Numbered from the stretch's first letter, positions 31,121 to 39,427 are shown. The stretch is 45,736 nucleotides of DNA from DASPJQ01 sp035299065 (GCA_035299065.1 DATGXI010000090.1:1-45736); one strand, 5' to 3'. Made by a program: numbers and translations. The notes: generated by a model not told the origin, from the sequence alone.

Positions 31121-31597
31121 ATGCGCTTTACAACTTATATTCTCTTAACCATTTTAGCATTTGGTGGTATGGGGTGGTTACGTTCCCAGGTTGAAAGCCC
31201 CGAGCGCCTTATTTTGGGTGTTTGGTACGAGCAGGCCTGGGAGTACGAAAAAGTTGGAACTCCGGCTGACCTGTCTTACAAGGACACCGTATCCGAGTCT
31301 GTAAAAAACCAATTGGGAAAACACCTTGTAATTCATTCAGCTGAAACCTGGCACTTCGAAAAAAACGGAGTGCTGTGGCTCATTGGACATGGCCAGGCAA
31401 AACAAGCAAGATGGAGATTGAAAGGTAGAGGCCACATACTGGAGCTCGAACACAGAAATCATGTTATTGAACATTATAACCTGACTGAAATTACACCTGA
31501 CAGGCTGGTATTAAATTTTGATTCAGATATACAGGTTAGGGGAATAGCCAAATTAACATTTAAACGATCGCGCCTTGCTAAGAAAATACAACAATAG
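31121..31597 (+). CDS. Secreted lipocalin-like protein
   Basis: 158 residues. N-terminal hydrophobic segment (FTTYILLTILAFGGMGWL) as signal peptide or anchor. The mature part has lipocalin-like features: ERLILGVWYEQAWEYEKV (typical GxW start), TWHFEKNGVLWLIG, ARWRLKGRGHILELEH, and ITPDRLVLNFD. Small extracytoplasmic lipocalin-like domains of this type are common in Bacteroidota; ligands are unknown. It lies 6 nt after the UspA-like gene and overlaps the next gene by 23 nt, so it belongs to the same transcript. Confidence 0.6.
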   Translation: MRFTTYILLTILAFGGMGWLRSQVESPERLILGVWYEQAWEYEKVGTPADLSYKDTVSESVKNQLGKHLVIHSAETWHFEKNGVLWLIGHGQAKQARWRLKGRGHILELEHRNHVIEHYNLTEITPDRLVLNFDSDIQVRGIAKLTFKRSRLAKKIQQ

Positions 31598-32324
31598 CCG
31601 AACTGCGGCTGATAACATTAAATTGGGCGTGCTTACTGCCTTTACGGCAGGAATGGTCAACGTTGCAGCATTCATGATGCTGCTTTCTTTTTCGTCCAAT
31701 GTAACAGGGTACTATGCCGTTTTTTCGGCTGAGTTGGTTCACGGAAATTATTACCAGGCCTTTGTGGTAGGAAGTTGGATCCTGCTTTTTTTCGTGGGTA
31801 GTTTTATATCCAACTTTCTTGTAATTCACCTTCACAGTAAAAACAGTCATTTGGCGCATGCATTACCTCTTATAATTGAAATTGCATGCCTGCTTTTTAT
31901 CGGAATTTACGGACAATTTTTTTACCTCGAAACGCTTACCGAAACGGAAAGTTTGTTGTCGGTTATGGTTTTTGCAATGGGGTTACAAAATGGCCTAACA
32001 GCAAGTATATCCAACTTTACAGTAAAAACCACCCATTTAACGGGTGCAACAACCGATCTGGCTATTCTATTGTCAATGTTTACCAAGAAAAGCTTTCGAA
32101 AAAATGTTGAATTGAAGGAGAAAGCAATTCTCATCTTTTCAATTATGATTTCTTATATATGCGGGGGTATTACCGCTGGGTTCTTGTACAGTTACATTGC
32201 TTTTGGCTTATTTTACATTGTATGTGCCTTGTTGTTCGTGGTAATTTTGTACGATTTTTCACGCCTGGGAATGGTCAGATTTTTGCGAAAAACAAACCAG
32301 GCTAAAGTTTACGGTAGAATGTAA
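31575..32324 (+). CDS. YoaK/DUF1275 family membrane protein
   Basis: 249 residues with about six membrane helices (for example NIKLGVLTAFTAGMVNVAAFM, WILLFFVGSFISNFLV, LIIEIACLLFIGIYGQFF, ILIFSIMISYICGGITAGFL, GLFYIVCALLFVVILY). The core motifs NVTGYYAV and FSSN early, and AMGLQNGLTASISNFTVKTTHLTGATTDLA in the middle, are diagnostic of YoaK. Function is unknown; it behaves as a membrane protein of transporter-like size. The start is a TTG at 31575, because the frame has no ATG before residue 27 and is closed upstream. Last gene of the operon; its end overlaps the convergent kinase gene by 23 nt. Confidence 0.85.
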   Translation: MLRKYNNSRTAADNIKLGVLTAFTAGMVNVAAFMMLLSFSSNVTGYYAVFSAELVHGNYYQAFVVGSWILLFFVGSFISNFLVIHLHSKNSHLAHALPLIIEIACLLFIGIYGQFFYLETLTETESLLSVMVFAMGLQNGLTASISNFTVKTTHLTGATTDLAILLSMFTKKSFRKNVELKEKAILIFSIMISYICGGITAGFLYSYIAFGLFYIVCALLFVVILYDFSRLGMVRFLRKTNQAKVYGRM

Positions 32325-33666
32325 TTTGTACGGTTGTTCCGGTTCCCTCCAGCGAAGTAACCTGCAATTCCCCTTTATGGATGCGTACAATGTTCCTGGC
32401 GAGTGGTAATCCAATTCCATAACCTTCAAAGTTGCGCGTATTGGATGCCCTGAAAAAAGGATCATATATGTATTTCAATTCTTCTTCAGGAATTCCAATG
32501 CCGCTGTCTTTTACAACTATAATGATTTTCTCATCGGTTGTTCCAATTGAAGCTGTAACCGGTTTAAAGCTTGAATATTTGCATCCATTACTCACAATGT
32601 TGTTAATGGCCAGGTGAAGCAGCTGTTCATTTCCTTCAATTTTTAATTTTTCATGATTTTCAGGAATAAGGTTCAGGTTAATGATGACTTTGTTTCGTGG
32701 GTTTACACGTTCCACAGTTTCCTTAACATCCCATAAAAGCTGGTCCATTCGAACCAGGCCAAATTTTTGCTGTTGTTTTTTAAAGCCGGTTTGCGCCAGG
32801 AAAAGCAACGACTTGGTTATTTTTTCTAAACGCTCGGCTTCTGTTTGAACAATTTTTAATGATTCAATGTATTCTTCTTTTTCCCTGTTTTTTGCAAGGG
32901 CTACATCCGTTTCACCAATTATGGTGGTTAAGGGCGTGCTCAATTCATGCGATGCATTACTGATAAAATTGTTTTGTGTTTCAAAGGCTGTTTCAAGCCT
33001 GTCAAGCATGTTGTTAAACGTCACCTGCAATTCACTTATTTCATCATTTCCCGCAGTTTCAAGGCGTAAATGCAGGTTTTGCGAACTTATATTTTTTACG
33101 CGTTCGTTAATGTCGCGCACAGGATTAAATACGCGTTTTGAAAAAATTATGGCAGTATAGAGCGTAAGCAGTGATGATATAATTATGCCCGCAATAAAAA
33201 TATTTCGCAAATAAGCAAGGTGATGGGAGTAGTAATAATTGCGTGCGGAAACAATGACGAGGTGATCGCCTTTGGTATTTGTATAACGTATGCCTGAAAA
33301 GAAAACGTCATCCTGCCTTCGTGAAGCATTTCCATTGCGTGCCAGTTCAGTAAAAAAGCTGGTGGGCAATCCAAGTTTTTCGGATGCTGCATCAAAATTA
33401 TTGTGTTTGTTAATCTTGAAAATATAATCTTTTTCCTCGGGAAGTATCTCCAAATGCGCATCCCTTGCTTCTTTAAAGGCCGATACTTTTGTTTGTTCTT
33501 CTTCAAGCTTTGATTTCGCAATAAAAACCGCACGTATTTCAAGTCGTTTATAAAAATCGGCAAAAGAATAGCGGGTAAGAAAGTAATATACAAAAACACT
33601 GAATAATATTACGGTAAATACCGAGGACAGGAAAAAAGCTATGCCAATGCGTGTTTTTGTTTTCAT
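32302..33666 (-). CDS. HAMP-containing sensor histidine kinase
   Basis: 454 residues: membrane helix ~10-30, extracytoplasmic sensor ~32-150 (EEEQTKVSAFKEARDAHLEILPEEKDYIF), second helix ~155-175, HAMP ~177-230 (VFNPVRDINERV), HisKA with H240 in NASHELSTPLTTIIGE, and an HATPase domain with the N-box INNIVSNGCKYS, G1 VVKDSGIGIPEEE, and G2 YGIGLPLARNIV. Partner of the OmpR-type regulator at 33663-34358, with which it overlaps by 4 nt (ATGA). The sensor domain is not recognised. Its 3' end overlaps the YoaK gene by 23 nt. Confidence 0.92.
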   Translation of the reverse strand: MKTKTRIGIAFFLSSVFTVILFSVFVYYFLTRYSFADFYKRLEIRAVFIAKSKLEEEQTKVSAFKEARDAHLEILPEEKDYIFKINKHNNFDAASEKLGLPTSFFTELARNGNASRRQDDVFFSGIRYTNTKGDHLVIVSARNYYYSHHLAYLRNIFIAGIIISSLLTLYTAIIFSKRVFNPVRDINERVKNISSQNLHLRLETAGNDEISELQVTFNNMLDRLETAFETQNNFISNASHELSTPLTTIIGETDVALAKNREKEEYIESLKIVQTEAERLEKITKSLLFLAQTGFKKQQQKFGLVRMDQLLWDVKETVERVNPRNKVIINLNLIPENHEKLKIEGNEQLLHLAINNIVSNGCKYSSFKPVTASIGTTDEKIIIVVKDSGIGIPEEELKYIYDPFFRASNTRNFEGYGIGLPLARNIVRIHKGELQVTSLEGTGTTVQITFYRKL

Positions 33667-34358
33667 TCTGATTCTTTTATAACGTATCCCATTCCCACAA
33701 CCGTGTGTATTAGTTTCCGTGGATGATCACGGTCTATTTTTTTTCGCAGGTAATTTACATATACATCAACCACATTTGTTCCCATATCAAAGTCAACACC
33801 CCAAACCTGTTCCAGAAGCTCAACGCGTGACAATACCCTGCGTTTGTTTTTTACCAGCACCAGCAATAAACGGTATTCGGTTGATGTTAGCGATATGTTT
33901 TTTTTATCGCGTTTCACAATTTTTTCACGGTCATCCAACTCAAGGTCATCAACAAGGTAGGAGAAGTCTTTTTTATCGCTGTATGTTTCTCCCGGTTCAA
34001 TTCGCCTGAGCAAAGAACGAATGCGCGCAAGCAATTCAATGAATTTAAATGGCTTTACCAGGTAATCGTCTGCTCCTTTTTCAAGTCCCATGACAATGTT
34101 TTCGGCAGTACCAAGAGCGGTTAAAAACAAAATGGCTACTTTTTTATTTTGTTTTCGTATTTCAGAGCATACCTCAAGCCCATTAAGCCCCGGTAACATA
34201 ACATCAATAATAACCAGGCTAAATTCATTTGCAAGGGCCATTTGTAAACCTGAAGGGCCGTCAAGGGCCACACTTACATTATAGCCTTCTTCGGTAAGGC
34301 CCTTTCTGATAAATGAAACCACGCTGGTTTCGTCCTCAATCAACAAAATGTCTTTCAT
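33663..34358 (-). CDS. OmpR-family response regulator
   Basis: 231 residues. Receiver domain with E8/D9, phosphoacceptor D52 in VIIDVMLPG, T80 in LFLTALGT and K102 in DYLVKPF. The C-terminal winged-helix domain (~130-225) has ISLTSTEYRLLLVLVKNKRRVLSRVELLEQVWG, NVVDVYVNYLRKKID, and IHTVVGMGYVIKE. OmpR-type dimers bind direct heptamer repeats with 11-bp period. Such a pair (TTCTAAT, 34416-34433) lies upstream of its own -7 box (TATCTTTA, 34387-34394). The same repeat arrangement upstream of the neighbouring UspA-like operon suggests this as its target. First gene of the pair with the kinase. Confidence 0.94.
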   Translation of the reverse strand: MKDILLIEDETSVVSFIRKGLTEEGYNVSVALDGPSGLQMALANEFSLVIIDVMLPGLNGLEVCSEIRKQNKKVAILFLTALGTAENIVMGLEKGADDYLVKPFKFIELLARIRSLLRRIEPGETYSDKKDFSYLVDDLELDDREKIVKRDKKNISLTSTEYRLLLVLVKNKRRVLSRVELLEQVWGVDFDMGTNVVDVYVNYLRKKIDRDHPRKLIHTVVGMGYVIKESE

Positions 34359-34386
34359 GCGTTTAAAGCGGTGCGTGTACAGCTTA

Positions 34387-34394
34387 TAAAGATA
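34387..34394 (-). promoter_or_regulatory. -7 box of the two-component operon
   Basis: On the minus strand TATCTTTA (one mismatch to TAnnTTTG), 28 nt before the ATG at 34358. The predicted regulator site begins 22 nt further upstream, near the -33 position. Confidence 0.5.
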
Positions 34395-34415
34395 GAGTTT
34401 TCAGGAGTTTTTGAA

Positions 34416-34433
34416 ATTAGAATGCCATTAGAA
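34416..34433 (-). promoter_or_regulatory. Predicted autoregulatory site: TTCTAAT-N4-TTCTAAT
   Basis: On the minus strand TTCTAAT-GGCA-TTCTAAT, the same heptamer and spacing as 30561-30578 (spacer GCAA). It lies just upstream of the -7 box of the regulator gene. It also sits about 60-75 nt upstream of the purH start on the other strand, so purH could be affected. Confidence 0.6.
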
Positions 34434-34492
34434 CCGCTCAAAAAGTGAACAACCTGTTTATAAGTCCGGCCACAGGTTTTCAGCTATTATCC

Positions 34493-34500
34493 TAGCTTCG
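34493..34500 (+). promoter_or_regulatory. -7 box 4 nt before the purH start
   Basis: TAGCTTCG (one mismatch to TAnnTTTG), then CCCC and the ATG at 34505. The -33 element is not clear. Confidence 0.35.
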
Positions 34501-34504
34501 CCCC

Positions 34505-36025
34505 ATGGAAAAAACAATAAAAAGTGCACTAATTTCAGTGTTTTACAAGGACGGACTGGAACCCGTTATTGAAGCCCTTAAAAAACACAATGTCACCATA
34601 TATTCAACAGGCGGAACCCAAAGTTTTATTGAAAAGCTGGGCGGTAAGGTTGTTGCCGTTGAAGATGTAACGGGTTATCCTTCCATTTTGGGCGGACGTG
34701 TAAAAACACTGCATCCAAAGGTATTTGGTGGTATTTTGGCGCGTAGAGATAATACGGAAGATGTAGCTACACTTGACGAATATGAAATTCCGCAAATTGA
34801 TCTCGTTATTGTGGATTTATACCCTTTTGAAGAAACGGTGGCAAAAGGTGGAGCCGAAGATGAAGTGATTGAAAAAATTGATATTGGTGGAGTTTCCCTG
34901 ATTCGTGCTGCTGCAAAAAATTTCAAAGACACACTTATTGTTTGCGACAAGGCCGATTATGCGCCTTTGGCCGAGGTAATCAACACGCAACAGGCTAAAA
35001 CAACGCTTGATCAGCGTAAACACCATGCCGGAAAGGCATTTCATGTAACCTCGCATTACGATGGATTAATTTTTAAATACTTTGACAAAGACAATGCAGC
35101 TCTAAAAATAAGTGTTGCCGATAAATATCCGTTGCGTTATGGTGAAAATCCGCACCAGCAGGCAGCATTTTTTGGCAAACTCGAGGACATGTTTGACCGT
35201 TTACACGGGAAAGAACTTTCGTACAACAATTTGCTGGATGTTGATGCAGCCGTTAACATGGCAAACGATTTTACAACCAAAGACACCTTGTTTGCAATTT
35301 TAAAGCACAACAACGCTTGCGGATTTGCTATTCGTAAAACAGGTCTTGAGGCATGGAATGCGGCCCTGGCCGGTGATCCGGTTTCGGCTTTTGGCGGAGT
35401 TATTATTACAAATAAAGAAATTGACGAAGCCACAGCAGCTGAAATTGATAAACTATTCTGCGAAGTATTAATTGCTCCGGCTTACACCGCAAAAGCGCTG
35501 GAGATTTTAAAAAGCAAAAAGAACCGAATAATTTTAATTCAAAAACCGGTTGCGTTACCGCAATTCAATGTGCGTTCGGCTTTAAACGGGGTTTTATGGC
35601 AGCAAAGGGATAACGTAGTTGACACGAACGCAAATTTTACGGCTGTTACTGAAAAGAAAGCAACTGCACAGGAAATTTCAGACCTTGAATTTGCCAACAT
35701 ACTTGTAAAACATACGAAGTCCAATACAATCATCCTTGCAAAAGACAATACGCTTTTAGCAGGTGGAACAGGGCAAACTTCGCGTGTTGATGCGTTAAAA
35801 CAAGCCATTGATAAAGCAAAAGCATTTGGATTTGATTTGAATGGTGCAGTTATGGCCAGCGATGCGTTTTTTCCTTTTCCTGACTGCGTTGAAATTGCAC
35901 ATAAAGTTGGAATTACAGCGGTAGTTCAGCCGGGCGGATCAATCAAAGATAAAGAATCAATTGATTATTGCAATAAAGCAGGCATGGCCATGGTGTTTAC
36001 GGGTAATCGTCACTTTAAACATTAA
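34505..36025 (+). CDS. purH: Bifunctional AICAR formyltransferase/IMP cyclohydrolase
   Basis: 506 residues, close to the usual ~510-530. The N-terminal IMP cyclohydrolase (MGS-like) domain (1-~140) has VTIYSTGGTQSFIEKLG, GGRVKTLHPKVFGGIL, IDLVIVDLYPFEETV and IDIGGVSLIRAAAKNF. The AICAR transformylase part (~195-506) has LRYGENPHQQAAF, ELSYNNLLDVDAA, the catalytic KHNNACGFA and DPVSAFGGVI. The C-terminus has VKHTKSNTIILAKD and ASDAFFPFPDCVEIAHKVGITAVVQPGGS. It performs the last two steps of de novo purine synthesis using 10-formyl-THF. Single gene; a 47-residue membrane protein follows 72 nt later. Confidence 0.97.
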   Translation: MEKTIKSALISVFYKDGLEPVIEALKKHNVTIYSTGGTQSFIEKLGGKVVAVEDVTGYPSILGGRVKTLHPKVFGGILARRDNTEDVATLDEYEIPQIDLVIVDLYPFEETVAKGGAEDEVIEKIDIGGVSLIRAAAKNFKDTLIVCDKADYAPLAEVINTQQAKTTLDQRKHHAGKAFHVTSHYDGLIFKYFDKDNAALKISVADKYPLRYGENPHQQAAFFGKLEDMFDRLHGKELSYNNLLDVDAAVNMANDFTTKDTLFAILKHNNACGFAIRKTGLEAWNAALAGDPVSAFGGVIITNKEIDEATAAEIDKLFCEVLIAPAYTAKALEILKSKKNRIILIQKPVALPQFNVRSALNGVLWQQRDNVVDTNANFTAVTEKKATAQEISDLEFANILVKHTKSNTIILAKDNTLLAGGTGQTSRVDALKQAIDKAKAFGFDLNGAVMASDAFFPFPDCVEIAHKVGITAVVQPGGSIKDKESIDYCNKAGMAMVFTGNRHFKH

Positions 36026-36096
36026 TTGAAAAGACTAGCTAAGCTAAGCGCGTTTTGTACAACGCAATTTTTCAATTTACGATAAACCAGGGTGAA

Positions 36097-36240
36097 ATGG
36101 AAAAAATAAATACTCTTCTTTTAGCTGTTGACAGGAACAGCACAGCTTACAAGCTGGGTTATTACATGGCGGGTCCATTGTTGATTTTGGTTGTTGTTTT
36201 GATTGTTCTTAAGAGCAGAAAAAAGAACAAAAAACAATAA
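36097..36240 (+). CDS. 47-residue single-span membrane protein
   Basis: From the ATG at 36097 (MEKINTLLLAVDRNSTAYKLG), 47 residues with one hydrophobic segment (YYMAGPLLILVVVLIVL) and a very basic tail (KSRKKNKKQ), typical of a small inner-membrane protein with the tail in the cytoplasm. The longer frame from 36055 has no start signal. It lies 72 nt after purH and 12 nt before the protease-like gene, so it may be cotranscribed with the latter. No family recognised. Confidence 0.55.
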   Translation: MEKINTLLLAVDRNSTAYKLGYYMAGPLLILVVVLIVLKSRKKNKKQ

Positions 36241-36251
36241 TTGAGGTTACG

Positions 36252-37454
36252 ATGAAAAGTACTTTTATACCATCACGAAAAAAAAGGTTGCTGTTTTGGC
36301 GCACCCTGTTTCTCCTGTTTTCCTGCGCACCGTTTCAGGAAACCTTCTCGCAGGAATACCCTGTTCGTCCTGAGGCGTACATTGAACAAGGCGAGTATGC
36401 CAAAGCCATAAAGGTACTTGAAAAAAATCTTGACAACATAAAATCAGATACCGCGTTAACCGAACAATTCAATTGGTTGGCAAATTTATATTTACTGAAC
36501 AACAATTGGCAGGGAATGGTCAATATGTACAAAGGATACAAATTCGCACCGGGTGAAGACACCTCATTGTTAAGTGCCGCACGATTTTACCTGGAAAATG
36601 AAAAACAGGAAATAATTGTTGGTGGCGACAACCTGAACCCGATACCGTTTAAGCCCAGTAAAACAGGTACACCAATGATTGAAGTAAGCATCAATGGAAA
36701 AAAGTACAGGTTTTGGGTTGATACCGGGGCGGGCTTAACCGTTTTGTCATCGGATGTCGCAAAAAAATGCGGAATAAAACAACTTACGCAAACGGGCGGA
36801 AATGCAACGGCAGCAACCGGAAATAAAGTAAGCATTGATTATGGCCTTATAACCGATTTGCAGGCCGGTAACGTAAGCGTAAAAAATCATCCTTGTCTTG
36901 TTTTACAAAAAAAAGATCTTGAATTCAGAATAGCAGGAATACGCATTATTAAAATTGATGGAATTATTGGCTGGAATTTTTTGCAGGAAATGGGTGTGTC
37001 AATTGATTTTGTAAATAAATGGATTCAATTTGAACCACCACTTGATACACCAAAAGGAGAGGTGAATTTTTTCTGGATGGAACAACCCTATTTTAAATGC
37101 ACGCTCAATGGAAATGTAAGTTCAATTTTCTTTATTGATACGGGAGCAAGTATTTCAGGCATTTATTCGTCCATCTATTCAAAGGTTGATACAACCGGTG
37201 CAACGTACAAAACCATTGGCATTGGTTCAGCGGGCGGAAAAATAAAAATGCGGTCGCTAATTTTACCAGGCCTTACCTTGAAAATAAAGACCAGGGAACT
37301 ATTTATGAAAAACCTGAACAGCGAACCATTAATTCACAACAAAGGGTATTTTGTGCCAGATGGGGTTTTGGGCGTAAAAGAATTACAGCCTTATGTACTT
37401 CGGTTCAATTTAAGACAAGGTTATTTTGAAGTTGAGGTGGGGGTAAAACGGTAA
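36252..37454 (+). CDS. Secreted retropepsin-like aspartyl protease with two catalytic lobes
   Basis: 400 residues. Hydrophobic N-terminus (LLFWRTLFLLFSCAPF, with a Cys at 25 that could be a lipobox) followed by a TPR-like helical region (~40-115, EAYIEQGEYAKAIKVLEKNL). Then come two similar retropepsin lobes: lobe 1 with D157 in FWVDTGAGLTVLSSDVA and IDGIIGWNFL, lobe 2 with D296 in FFIDTGASISGIYSSIY and PDGVLGVKEL. Retropepsins are normally homodimers with one D-T/S-G per chain; two in one chain would allow an intramolecular pepsin-like active site. Both Asp residues and the hydrophobic-G elements are intact, so activity is plausible. Substrate unknown. It ends exactly where the minus-strand small ORF ends (stop codons at 37452-37454 and 37455-37457). 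Confidence 0.8.
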   Translation: MKSTFIPSRKKRLLFWRTLFLLFSCAPFQETFSQEYPVRPEAYIEQGEYAKAIKVLEKNLDNIKSDTALTEQFNWLANLYLLNNNWQGMVNMYKGYKFAPGEDTSLLSAARFYLENEKQEIIVGGDNLNPIPFKPSKTGTPMIEVSINGKKYRFWVDTGAGLTVLSSDVAKKCGIKQLTQTGGNATAATGNKVSIDYGLITDLQAGNVSVKNHPCLVLQKKDLEFRIAGIRIIKIDGIIGWNFLQEMGVSIDFVNKWIQFEPPLDTPKGEVNFFWMEQPYFKCTLNGNVSSIFFIDTGASISGIYSSIYSKVDTTGATYKTIGIGSAGGKIKMRSLILPGLTLKIKTRELFMKNLNSEPLIHNKGYFVPDGVLGVKELQPYVLRFNLRQGYFEVEVGVKR

Positions 37455-37610
37455 TTATTTTTTTTTACCCGCCATCATCATCCAGGTGCCAATTCCTCCA
37501 ATTACAACAAGTATAATGGTAATTGTTACCCATTTTGGAATTCCTGCTGCCTGGGCATCGGCATGATGGCGCATGCGCCAAAGAAGAACTGAGAGTAGGT
37601 TGTTTTCCAT
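37455..37610 (-). CDS. 51-residue single-span membrane protein
   Basis: ATG at 37610. N-terminal polar part LLWRMRHHADAQAAGIPKW, then a hydrophobic segment VTITIILVVIGGIGTWMM, and a short basic tail AGKKK. It begins 2 nt after the stop of the DUF4419 gene on the same strand, so it is the second gene of that operon. Its stop abuts the stop of the convergent protease gene with no intervening base. Composition and position support a real gene; no family recognised. Confidence 0.55.
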   Translation of the reverse strand: MENNLLSVLLWRMRHHADAQAAGIPKWVTITIILVVIGGIGTWMMMAGKKK

Positions 37611-37612
37611 GT

Positions 37613-39328
37613 TTATTCTTTTATTTTTAGGGTTACAGGGTAATTGACTTTGAAATATCTTTCTTTTGGGCGATCCTGTGGACCATGCATGGTTAAATCC
37701 TGGAGCATTTTATACGGTGGTGACCAGTTTCGTGATAATGGCAACAATTCTTTTAAGATGAGATTTTTTTGAACTGTATTCAATATCCCATGTAAATCAA
37801 TTTTAGCCATAGTGCCCATGCTTGTTACAACTCCCTTTAAAACAAACCCGCTTTTAACCACATTTTTTAATTCGGGATATTTCTTCAGCGCCTGAATAAA
37901 GCGTTTATTGAAATCAGCAAGGCCGGCAGTGGCTGTTTTATTTCGAAGCGAATCAAAAACAGGCTGAACATTCACCGTATCAAATACCTGGATGGTCCAG
38001 TATTCGTTGGGATGGGTTGTGTTACCGTATTCAGCACGATCCCGTAAGTTATACTCGAATTCACGCATTTTTACCGTGTCGCAAATGGCCCAGTTGATGC
38101 AGGTAGATAGTTCCAGTGTTTTTGCGTCCTGTATAATGCCAACAAATCCACCCCTGAGTGTTAGCGGAACCTTGGCCATGAATTTACCTGTTTTCAAATC
38201 ATGTTGTTCCCAAACCATTTCCACCGTTGAAATTCCGCTTGGTAAATCATCGGTTTGTAATCCCGATAAAAGATATGTTTCACCTTCCAGGTAAGGATTT
38301 TTTACATATTTGGAAATCAATGTGGTTATTCCCATTTCAGGTTCAGCCTTTTTGAACTCAACATAATTTTTTATGTATGGAAAAAACTTGATAATCCATC
38401 CTGACAGGTTGTGCGTACCGTAATATAATTCTTCCTTAAAAATAGAATTCCAGAATTTTAAATCAACTTTTCCATCGCAGGCATTTAAAAACTCCTGCAT
38501 AATGGGTTTAATTTCTTTCACCCAAAAATTTAATCCGAGCGCATTTAACTCATCCAGGTTATCATAAATTTTTTGCCAATCAGCGCGTGTGCCACCCAAA
38601 CGTATGTGTGGAATTCCGCAACCTGACATACCAACGTATTTAAACGATTTTTTTACAGCCTCCAGTAAAGTAATGTCATATACCGTTTTTTCTAAAGCAG
38701 AAGTGGTGGAAAATTCTTGTGAAAAAAAACTACGCATGTTTGTTTTGGTGTATTTTTCAACGGCTGCCGTAAAGTCATGCGTAAGTTTTTTCCACTCATC
38801 TGGTTTTTTAAAATTCAGGCTGTCGTTTCGCACAACAATGGTTTGTGGAGTTTGGTTCTTAAATAAAACTTTTTTTAACTGTTCGTGATTTTCATTTACA
38901 TGAACTGAAACGCCTTGTAAAATCAATAACCACATCATGTCTGGAGTTAGTTTAAGCGGGCGGTGATCACCATAAGACCTTAGCAAGGTTCCAATCAGAG
39001 GGTGTAAGTAGCAGGGTGTAATTTGCCCTGGTGAAGTTATAGAATCATAAGCAAGTATTTTATGACCCATTATTTCTTCCATGACCAACTTTGTAGTTGT
39101 ATCGGGCAGGGGCCATTCAGCCACTTTCACGGTTGCACAGTCAAAGGAAGCAGCTCCATTTGCAGGTACTCTTACATGTCTGGGAGGCAAAGGGGGAGGA
39201 ATGGGAACTAGCTCAGGCGGAATTTTTAAATGAACTGTTTTAACAGGTGGCTGAGTTGGCTTTAACAGCAAAGCATAACTACTTAAAATAAGCACCGTAA
39301 ACATTGTCAATACCAATGCAAGCCTCAT
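37613..39328 (-). CDS. DUF4419 domain protein, membrane-anchored or secreted
   Basis: 571 residues. N-terminal hydrophobic segment (LALVLTMFTVLILSSYALLL, 1-24), a Pro-rich stretch (PPELVPIPPPLPPRH), then the DUF4419 domain: CYLHPLIGTLLRSYGDHRPL, LTPDMMWLLILQGVSVHVNENH, KKSFKYVGMSGCGIPHIRLGG, and FWNSIFKEELYYGTHNLSGWI. DUF4419 occurs in bacteria and fungi and has no known activity; the HxNEN and CGIP segments are the most conserved. The body should be periplasmic. The promoter is at 39351-39379. Start ATG at 39328. Confidence 0.85.
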   Translation of the reverse strand: MRLALVLTMFTVLILSSYALLLKPTQPPVKTVHLKIPPELVPIPPPLPPRHVRVPANGAASFDCATVKVAEWPLPDTTTKLVMEEIMGHKILAYDSITSPGQITPCYLHPLIGTLLRSYGDHRPLKLTPDMMWLLILQGVSVHVNENHEQLKKVLFKNQTPQTIVVRNDSLNFKKPDEWKKLTHDFTAAVEKYTKTNMRSFFSQEFSTTSALEKTVYDITLLEAVKKSFKYVGMSGCGIPHIRLGGTRADWQKIYDNLDELNALGLNFWVKEIKPIMQEFLNACDGKVDLKFWNSIFKEELYYGTHNLSGWIIKFFPYIKNYVEFKKAEPEMGITTLISKYVKNPYLEGETYLLSGLQTDDLPSGISTVEMVWEQHDLKTGKFMAKVPLTLRGGFVGIIQDAKTLELSTCINWAICDTVKMREFEYNLRDRAEYGNTTHPNEYWTIQVFDTVNVQPVFDSLRNKTATAGLADFNKRFIQALKKYPELKNVVKSGFVLKGVVTSMGTMAKIDLHGILNTVQKNLILKELLPLSRNWSPPYKMLQDLTMHGPQDRPKERYFKVNYPVTLKIKE

Positions 39329-39350
39329 ACAGTCTGTTGAATTATTATTG

Positions 39351-39379
39351 AATGTATACTTTTTTTATTCACTGACAAA
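39351..39379 (-). promoter_or_regulatory. Promoter of the DUF4419 operon
   Basis: On the minus strand TTTG (39376-39379), a 17-nt spacer, TATACATT (39351-39358), then 22 nt to the ATG. Confidence 0.45.
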
Positions 39380-39427
39380 GTTGTTTTCAAATTTAATGGA
39401 GAATCAATATAAAAGTAACCCAATTCA

